Part shown: in pieces, positions 4,787-9,962 of the stretch | Layout of the letters: each line of letters opens with the position of its first letter | Position numbering within the stretch: position 1 is the first letter of the stretch | DNA from: JAMCXS01 sp046705545 | GTDB lineage: Bacteria; Acidobacteriota; Terriglobia; UBA7540 | Assembly: GCA_046705545.1 (NCBI GenBank) | Contig: JBJKQF010000184.1 | Location: 1-9,962 of the forward strand | Length of the DNA: 9,962 nt | Direction of reading: 5' to 3' | Notes under the pieces: generated by a model | Told to the model about the DNA's origin: nothing | What the model saw: only the letters and a program-made list of their open reading frames with translations | Database searches by the model: none | Translations under genes and position numbers: made by a program

Positions 4787-5822
4787 ACTCCCCGTCGGTC
4801 ATTCCCATCCGCCAAGGTCCGAAAGTCCGCAACGTATAGGAACTGAGCACCCGCATGTAGTTAGCGCGTTCAAAGGCGGCAGGGCTGGCCACCGATTCAA
4901 GCGCCAAGCTGCCCTGCATTTGACTGATGGAATCATACTCGTGCTCTTCCATCCAATCAACTAGATCGGCGCGTACGCCGGTGAGGTGGCTGATTCCGTT
5001 CCGCAGCAGCGCCGAAGTCATCATTGATACTTTGGCCCCGGCCATCATGCACTTGAGCACGTCTTCCGCCGTATGGACGCCGCCCGTCACGGCCAGGTCG
5101 GAGCTTACTTGGCCGTAAAGGATGGCCACCCAGTGCAGCCGCAATAGCAGTTCATGAGAGTTGCTGAGGGTCACTGTGGGCAAAACTTCCAAGTTTTCCA
5201 GGTCAAAATCGGGTTGATAGAAACGGTTGAAAAGCACCAGGGCGTCGGCGCCTGCATGGTCTAGGCGCCGCGCGAAGTTAGCCAGCGCGCTGAAGTATGG
5301 ACCCAGCTTGACGGCCACGGGAATATGAAGGTTCTGCTTCACCCTGGTAACCAAGTCAAAGTACATCTGCTCAACCTCGGCGGCAGGGACGTTGGGATCC
5401 GTCGCCAGGAAGTAGATGTTCAACTCAAGCGCGGAAGCACCGGCTTCCTCAATCTTTTGGGCATAATCGAGCCAGCCCCCCGGAGAGACTCCATTCAGGC
5501 TGGCGATCACCGGAATGGTCACGGCTGCCCGGGCGCGACGAACCAACTCCAGGTAGCCGTCCGGGCCGTGATTGTAGCGGGTCATATCCGGCAGGTAAGT
5601 CAGCGACTCTGCAAAGCTCTCGGTGCCTTCGGAAAGATAGTGGTGCAGCTCTTCAGCCTCCATCGCCACTTGCTCTTCGAACAGAGAGTGCAGAACCACA
5701 GCCGACGCTCCGGCGTCCTCCATTTGCCGGAGGTTTCCCAAATCTTCCGATAAGGGAGAAGGAGAAACCACCAGCGGATTCTTCAATTCCAGTCCCAGAT
5801 ACGTTGTAGTGAGATCAGTCAT
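4785..5822 (-). CDS. Dihydroorotate dehydrogenase-like flavoprotein paired with PFOR
   Basis: A 345-aa TIM-barrel protein of the DHOD-like group, starting at ATG 5822. The frame could begin further upstream, but ATG 5822 overlaps the nifJ stop as ATGA, the classical translational-coupling arrangement, and MTDLTTTYLGLELKNPLVVS is the normal family start. FMN-site features are present: SPSPLS near residue 20, K172 in VAVKLGPY, and TGGVHTAED (246-254). The loop that carries SCPN (catalytic Cys) or its Ser equivalent in true dihydroorotate dehydrogenases reads LELNIYFLATDPN (132-144), with no Cys or Ser. Known DHOD-like subfamily members keep FMN but lack catalytic residues. So a pyrimidine role is unlikely. 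Tight coupling with nifJ suggests a redox or accessory role with PFOR (inference). Confidence 0.9.
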   Translation of the reverse strand: MTDLTTTYLGLELKNPLVVSPSPLSEDLGNLRQMEDAGASAVVLHSLFEEQVAMEAEELHHYLSEGTESFAESLTYLPDMTRYNHGPDGYLELVRRARAAVTIPVIASLNGVSPGGWLDYAQKIEEAGASALELNIYFLATDPNVPAAEVEQMYFDLVTRVKQNLHIPVAVKLGPYFSALANFARRLDHAGADALVLFNRFYQPDFDLENLEVLPTVTLSNSHELLLRLHWVAILYGQVSSDLAVTGGVHTAEDVLKCMMAGAKVSMMTSALLRNGISHLTGVRADLVDWMEEHEYDSISQMQGSLALESVASPAAFERANYMRVLSSYTLRTFGPWRMGMTDGE

Positions 5823-8800
5823 GCTTTCTCTTCTTTCGCGGCAACGTTTGCGGGCTCCGCCGCCCATTTCTGGTACAACTCCCAACGGGACCGCACGTCT
5901 TCCTGGGCCAACTGCAGAACGTGCTTCGCAGCTTCCGGGTGGGAGTGGGCGAGCATGGTGTAGCGCGCCTCGTTATAGACGTACTTCTCAAGCGGAATCG
6001 AAGGGGCCCGCGAATCGATCTGGAAGGGATTCTTCCCTTCTTTCGCGAGCAGAGGGTTGTAACGGAACAACGGCCAGTAGCCGGACTGGACCGCCGCTTT
6101 CTGCTGCTCCATTCCAAAGACCAGATCGAAGCCATGGGCGATGCAGTGGCTGTAAGCAATAATCAGCGAAGGTCCATCGTAAGCCTCCGCTTCCAGGAAG
6201 GACTTGACAGTGTGCATGTCACTGCCGCCCATGGCCACGCGTGCCACGTAAACGCTCCCATAGGTCATAGCCATCATGGCCAAATCTTTCTTGGGATTCT
6301 CCTTGCCGCCCGCCGCAAATTTGGCCACCGCGCCGCGCGGCGTCGCCTTGGACATCTGGCCGCCCGTGTTCGAGTAAACCTCCGTATCCATAACCAGCAC
6401 GTTAACGTTGCGGCCTGAGGCCAGCACGTGATCGAGCCCTCCGTAACCGATGTCGTAAGCCCAACCGTCCCCGCCGAGAATCCACACGCTCTTCTTGACC
6501 AGCGCGTCAGCCACACTCAGCAGGTCGCGAGCTTCCACCGTGTGCAAACCCTGGAGTTTCTCCTTGAGGTCCCGTACCCGGTCACGTTGCGCATGGATGC
6601 CGGGTTCAGAGGCCTGGCCTGCGGACAGGAGTTGCTCGGCAAACTCCTCTCCAATCTGCGGAGCGAGCTGGCGAAGCAGGTACCGGGCGTAGTCCGCCTG
6701 CTTATCAAAAGCCAAACGCATGCCCAGCCCGAATTCCGCGTTGTCCTCGAAAAGCGAGTTGGACCACGCGGGACCCTGCCCTTCGGGGTTGACCGTGTAC
6801 GGCGTGGTCGGCAGATTGCCGCCGTAAATCGAGGAGCAACCCGTGGCATTGGCGATGACGCAGCGATCCCCAAACAACTGTGTCATAAGCTTAACGTAAG
6901 GTGTTTCTCCGCAGCCCGCGCACGCCCCGGAGAATTCAAATAGCGGCTCCAGCAATTGGACGTCCTTCACCTGCGTGTGGCTCAGCAGCCCGCGGTCCGT
7001 CTCCGGCAATTGCAGGAAGAAATCCCAATTGGCGCGCTCCTGCTCCCGCAAAGGCGGCTGGGGGGCCATGTTGATGGCCCGATGCTTGGCTTCGCTCTTG
7101 CTCTTCACCGGGCAAATGCTCACGCACGCAGCGCACCCTGTACAGTCCTCGGGCGCGACCGCCAGGGTATAACGCAACTCCTTAAAGTCCTTCCAGCGAG
7201 CTGGAACGGACTTGAAGCTGGCCGGCGCATTCTCCAGATGCCTGGAATCGTAAACCTTGGCCCGGATCACCGCGTGGGGGCAAACCAGGGCGCACTTGCC
7301 GCACTGAATGCACAGACTCTCATCCCACACAGGGATTTCCAGCGCGATGTTCCGTTTCTCCCACTTGGCCGTGGCGCTTGGAAAAGTGCCGTCGGGTGCA
7401 AGCGCGCTGACCGGGAGCAAGTCGCCATGCCCGCCAATAATCCTGGCGGTCACGTTCCGTACGAACTCGGGCGCCTGGGCGGGCACCGGCGGCTGAATGT
7501 CAAAGCGGCTGGAGACTTCCGCGGGAACCGAAACTTCAAACAGGAAGTTCAACGCCCGGTCAACTGCGGCATTGTTCTTGGCCACAATGGCCTCACCGCG
7601 CTTCCCGTAGGTCTTCTGAATCGCTCGCTTGATGGCCGCAATAGCCTCCTCGCGCGGCAGCACGCCGCTGAGCGCGAAAAAGCAAGTCTGCATCACCGTG
7701 TTGATGCGCCGGCCCATTCCCGCTTCCCTTGCCACTTTGACGGCATCGATGACATAGAATTTCAGTTTCTTGCGAATGATCTGTTCCTGGATGGTGCGGG
7801 GAATATGCTCCCAGATCTCTTCCGCGCCGAAAGGAGCGTTCAGCAGGAAAGTCGCCCCCGGTTCGGCAGCCTTCAGAACGTCAAAGCGCTCAAGGAAAGC
7901 GAACTGGTGGCAGGCGACAAAGCTCGCATGGCTAATGAGGTACGTGGAATGGATGGGCTTGGGTCCAAAGCGCAGGTGGGAAACCGTAACCGCCCCCGCC
8001 TTCTTTGAGTCGTAAACGAAATAACCCTGCGCGTAGTTTTCGGTATCTCCCCCAATGATCTTGATGGAATTCTTGTTGGCGCCTACGGTACCGTCGGAAC
8101 CCAGGCCATAAAAGATTGCGCGCACCGTCTTCGGGTCCTCGGTTGAGAAGTCGGGGTCGTAGTCCAAGCTGGTGTGCGAAACGTCGTCATGAATTCCCAC
8201 CGTAAAATGGTTTTTGGGCTTGGGCTTCGACATCTCGTCGAAGATCGCCTTGACCATCGCTGGCGTGAATTCCTTGGAGGAAAGTCCGTAACGGCCGCCA
8301 ACCACCCGTGGCATAGCCCCCAAAACCGGCTCCGGCGCTCCCGCATCTTCCGTCAAAGCCGTGATGAGATCAAGATAAAGCGGCTCGCCGACCGAGCCCG
8401 CCTCTTTGGTGCGGTCAAGCGCCACAATCGTCTTCGCGGTCTTGGGCAGAGCTTGCAGAAAGTGCTCTGCAGAAAAAGGCCGGTAGAGCCGAATTTTGAT
8501 GAGCCCGACCTTCTCACCTTTCTCTACCAGGTATTCCACTGTCTCCTGCGCTGCTTCAGCTCCCGAACCCATCATCACAATCACGCGCTCGGCATCCGGA
8601 GCTCCCACGTAGTCGAACAGGCGATAGGAGCGTCCCACAATCTTTTCAAAGCGGTCCATCACGTTCTGGACGATGCTGGGACAGGCCAGATAAAACGGAT
8701 TGATAGCCTCCCGAGCCTGGAAAAAGACGTCGGGATTCTGCGCGGTTCCGCGCACAAAAGGATGGTCCGGCGAGAGTCCTCGGGCGCGATGGGCAAGCAC

Positions 8801-9397
8801 GGTATCTTCATCGATCAGGGCTCGCACATCTTCCGCTGTAACTGCTTCTACCTTCGAGACTTCATGCGAAGTGCGAAATCCGTCAAAAAAGTGGAGAAAA
8901 GGAATACGCGACTCAAGCGAAGCCGCGTGCGAGATCAACCCCAGGTCCATCGCTTCCTGAACAGTGTTAGAGGCCAGCAAGGCAAAGCCCGTAGCCCGTG
9001 TAGCCATCACGTCGCTATGATCGCCGAAAATGGAAAGGGCGTGGGTGGCGACGGTCCGGGCTGCCACGTGCAGAACGCCGGCGGTCAGCTCGCCCGCGAT
9101 CTTATACATGTTGGGAATCATCAGCAGGAGGCCCTGCGAAGACGTAAAAGTGGTGGCCAGGGCGCCGCCCTGAAGGGCCCCGTGCAGGGCTCCAGCAGCC
9201 CCGCCCTCGCTTTGCATCTCCATCACCTTTGGAATGGCCCCCCAGATGTTCGGCCTGCCTTCCACTGCCCACTGGTCAGACAGCTCCCCCATGGGAGACG
9301 AGGGCGTAATGGGATAGATAGCAATGACCTCGCTAGCCAGATAAGCCGTCAGGGCCGTCGCTTCGTTACCATCGATTGTTATCTTTGCTCTACCCAT
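5819..9397 (-). CDS. nifJ: Pyruvate:ferredoxin (flavodoxin) oxidoreductase, single-chain
   Basis: This cytosolic enzyme converts pyruvate plus CoA to acetyl-CoA, CO2 and reduced ferredoxin or flavodoxin, reversibly. ATG 9397 gives 1192 aa; a TTG eight codons earlier is also in frame but ATG has GGAG 8 nt upstream. With this start YPITPSS puts Thr at 31, Glu at 64 and Arg at 114, the numbering I recall for Desulfovibrio africanus PFOR active-site residues. Domains in order: substrate/TPP domain I (1-250), transketolase-C-like II (265-405), gamma-like III (GLGSDGTVGANKNS, 430-620), EKR linker, two-[4Fe4S] ferredoxin domain (CIQCGKCALVCP 696-707; CTGCAACVSICP 752-763), and the TPP domain (GDGWAYDIG 976-984; SNTGGQMSKATPRG). 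The proximal cluster cysteines are C826, C829, C854 and C1085. The chain ends soon after the TPP domain, so the protective domain VII of D. africanus PFOR is absent. Confidence 0.97.
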   Translation of the reverse strand: MGRAKITIDGNEATALTAYLASEVIAIYPITPSSPMGELSDQWAVEGRPNIWGAIPKVMEMQSEGGAAGALHGALQGGALATTFTSSQGLLLMIPNMYKIAGELTAGVLHVAARTVATHALSIFGDHSDVMATRATGFALLASNTVQEAMDLGLISHAASLESRIPFLHFFDGFRTSHEVSKVEAVTAEDVRALIDEDTVLAHRARGLSPDHPFVRGTAQNPDVFFQAREAINPFYLACPSIVQNVMDRFEKIVGRSYRLFDYVGAPDAERVIVMMGSGAEAAQETVEYLVEKGEKVGLIKIRLYRPFSAEHFLQALPKTAKTIVALDRTKEAGSVGEPLYLDLITALTEDAGAPEPVLGAMPRVVGGRYGLSSKEFTPAMVKAIFDEMSKPKPKNHFTVGIHDDVSHTSLDYDPDFSTEDPKTVRAIFYGLGSDGTVGANKNSIKIIGGDTENYAQGYFVYDSKKAGAVTVSHLRFGPKPIHSTYLISHASFVACHQFAFLERFDVLKAAEPGATFLLNAPFGAEEIWEHIPRTIQEQIIRKKLKFYVIDAVKVAREAGMGRRINTVMQTCFFALSGVLPREEAIAAIKRAIQKTYGKRGEAIVAKNNAAVDRALNFLFEVSVPAEVSSRFDIQPPVPAQAPEFVRNVTARIIGGHGDLLPVSALAPDGTFPSATAKWEKRNIALEIPVWDESLCIQCGKCALVCPHAVIRAKVYDSRHLENAPASFKSVPARWKDFKELRYTLAVAPEDCTGCAACVSICPVKSKSEAKHRAINMAPQPPLREQERANWDFFLQLPETDRGLLSHTQVKDVQLLEPLFEFSGACAGCGETPYVKLMTQLFGDRCVIANATGCSSIYGGNLPTTPYTVNPEGQGPAWSNSLFEDNAEFGLGMRLAFDKQADYARYLLRQLAPQIGEEFAEQLLSAGQASEPGIHAQRDRVRDLKEKLQGLHTVEARDLLSVADALVKKSVWILGGDGWAYDIGYGGLDHVLASGRNVNVLVMDTEVYSNTGGQMSKATPRGAVAKFAAGGKENPKKDLAMMAMTYGSVYVARVAMGGSDMHTVKSFLEAEAYDGPSLIIAYSHCIAHGFDLVFGMEQQKAAVQSGYWPLFRYNPLLAKEGKNPFQIDSRAPSIPLEKYVYNEARYTMLAHSHPEAAKHVLQLAQEDVRSRWELYQKWAAEPANVAAKEEKA

Positions 9398-9460
9398 GAA
9401 CTTCTCCGTTCTATTGTTCAACCTGTCAGCTAAAGGCTACGGCAGGGGCCCCTTTGTCGC

Positions 9461-9476
9461 AGTGACCTACGTCACA
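9461..9476. promoter_or_regulatory. Crp/Fnr-family operator upstream of nifJ
   Basis: AGTGA-CCTACG-TCACA matches TGTGA-N6-TCACA at nine of ten positions. Its core GTGAC-N4-GTCAC is a perfect inverted repeat (9462-9466 and 9471-9475), which also resembles redox-type Crp/Fnr operators such as HcpR (TTGAC-N4-GTCAA). The centre lies 71 nt upstream of nifJ ATG. If it works as a class II site the start would be near 9427, with a 30-nt leader that includes the SD. Confidence 0.5.
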
Positions 9477-9548
9477 CCCAGCCTGCCACAAAGCGTTACA
9501 AACCGCCGCGTGGAAGCGCGCGCAGTTCAGGGCATTGCAAATGAGCAT

Positions 9549-9576
9549 TGAGACCAGCTCAGTTTGCCGGTAGACT
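9549..9576 (+). promoter_or_regulatory. Sigma70-like promoter candidate for the CHAD gene
   Basis: TTGAGA (9549-9554) and TAGACT (9571-9576) are 16 nt apart. A start near 9583 would give a leader of about 32 nt containing the GGGGGAG SD (9600-9606). The -35 box matches five of six bases, the -10 box four of six. Confidence 0.35.
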
Positions 9577-9614
9577 ATGCGTATCAACATCAAAAGATCG
9601 GGGGAGTGGGTGTA

Positions 9615-9962
9615 ATGGCCTCAGAGCGTGGCACTGCCAAGGAATTCAAACCCGCTACGGCAAAGAAGGCCTCCGCGCCGATACTCCTTATGGCGAACTC
9701 AAGCCATTCCGGGCAACCGGCGGCGATGGGCGATCCTCTGGCCGAATCGCGCAGCGCACGGACCACAAGCTCGAACGGCGGTGCCGTACGCGAATTGCAG
9801 CCCCCCGTCCGCAGAACCAGCAAGCCCCATCCAAGCCCGGCCCTGCCCGAGGAGTGGGCACAAGTGTGCAGCCTCGCCCTCAAGCAGCTTGACCGCTGCG
9901 TCTCTCTTGAGCCCAAAGTGTTGCAGGGCAATAATCCCGACGCCGTCCACGATTTGAGAGTC
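9615..9962 (+). CDS. CHAD-domain protein, N-terminal part only
   Basis: ATG 9615, with GGGGGAG (9600-9606) 8 nt upstream, opens a frame that stays open for 116 codons to the window end. Residues 1-80 are Ala/Ser/Pro-rich with basic residues and probably disordered. From about residue 81 the sequence becomes helical (LPEEWAQVCSLALKQLDRC) and ends in NPDAVHDLRV, the first conserved helix of CHAD domains, with the characteristic His and Arg. CHAD domains are helical bundles that bind polyphosphate through basic and His residues. Whether a CYTH partner domain exists cannot be seen, but it is not N-terminal. The gene is divergent from nifJ. Later in-frame ATGs (9690, 9726) are possible starts that would shorten the disordered part, but they lack an SD this good. 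Confidence 0.85.
   Translation, partial: MASERGTAKEFKPATAKKASAPILLMANSSHSGQPAAMGDPLAESRSARTTSSNGGAVRELQPPVRRTSKPHPSPALPEEWAQVCSLALKQLDRCVSLEPKVLQGNNPDAVHDLRV

Larger units (their letters stand above)
9398..9614. other. 217-nt divergent intergenic region between nifJ and the CHAD gene
   Basis: It should hold both promoters. Visible elements are a Crp-like palindrome (9461-9476), a GGGGCCCC palindrome (9445-9452), and a plus-strand TTGAGA-N16-TAGACT promoter candidate (9549-9576). No small gene with an SD is evident. The nifJ -10 box is not clear; TAGCCT on the minus strand (9439-9434) is the best-placed candidate relative to the palindrome. Confidence 0.55.

Noticed and set aside
9398..9421. 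TTG start adding eight residues to PFOR
   Set aside because: ATG 9397 has its own SD (GGAG), begins the conserved MGRAKITIDGNEA segment, and gives the expected active-site numbering.
8174..9433. Long open frame on the plus strand opposite nifJ (also 6956-8008)
   Set aside because: It is antisense to a confidently identified enzyme and reads as Arg/His/Gly-rich sequence with no domain. Such frames are usual opposite GC-rich genes.
1..9962. Mobile elements, CRISPR arrays, tRNA or rRNA genes
   Set aside because: No transposase or integrase motif, no regularly spaced direct repeats, and no tRNA-like cloverleaf or rRNA sequence was recognised on either strand.

Overview
The window looks like a chromosomal segment of a GC-rich bacterium, most likely an acidobacterium. 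The main taxonomic hint is the truncated secreted protein at the left edge (signal peptide, a small LSQDDI...LLLIGG / GVDFQLTP domain, Pro/Ser/Thr-rich linker, then a 'KAARDNYTYHQI' segment), an architecture I associate with Acidobacteriota. The mix of PIG-L, FmdB, CHAD, a monohaem cytochrome c and a single-chain pyruvate:ferredoxin oxidoreductase fits but proves nothing. No mobile element, CRISPR array, tRNA or rRNA was seen.

Layout. (i) 1-3057, minus strand: in transcription order, a 155-aa protein of unknown function with a His/Cys cluster (3057-2590), a PIG-L/LmbE-type deacetylase read from a TTG start with a strong SD (2489-1548), a small secreted unknown (1514-999), a hairpin-rich 354-nt gap, and the truncated secreted protein (644 to beyond base 1). 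(ii) 3311-4107, plus strand: an FmdB-type zinc ribbon and a single-HKD phospholipase-D-like protein whose promoter suggests leaderless translation. (iii) 4172-9397, minus strand: nifJ (PFOR, 1192 aa), overlapped by 4 nt with an FMN-binding dihydroorotate-dehydrogenase-like protein, then 103 nt further a secreted monohaem cytochrome c. (iv) 9615 to the right edge, plus strand: the start of a CHAD-domain (polyphosphate-binding type) protein, divergent from nifJ.

How it may work together. nifJ and the DHOD-like gene are almost certainly co-transcribed and translationally coupled. PFOR interconverts pyruvate/CoA and acetyl-CoA/CO2 with low-potential electrons; the DHOD-like partner keeps FMN-site motifs but lacks the catalytic Cys/Ser loop of true dihydroorotate dehydrogenases, so it is more likely a redox or accessory partner than a pyrimidine enzyme. 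Both divergent intergenic regions carry a Crp/Fnr-family palindrome: TGTGA-N6-TCACA at 3150-3165 (perfect) and AGTGA-N6-TCACA at 9461-9476 (one mismatch). The first sits exactly 41.5 nt upstream of a predicted start site for the 155-aa unknown, the geometry of a class II activator site. A shared Crp-like regulon that includes nifJ is the most interesting inference here. I found no clearly new multi-gene defence or mobile system; the rest is ordinary metabolic and housekeeping content with several uncharacterised proteins.
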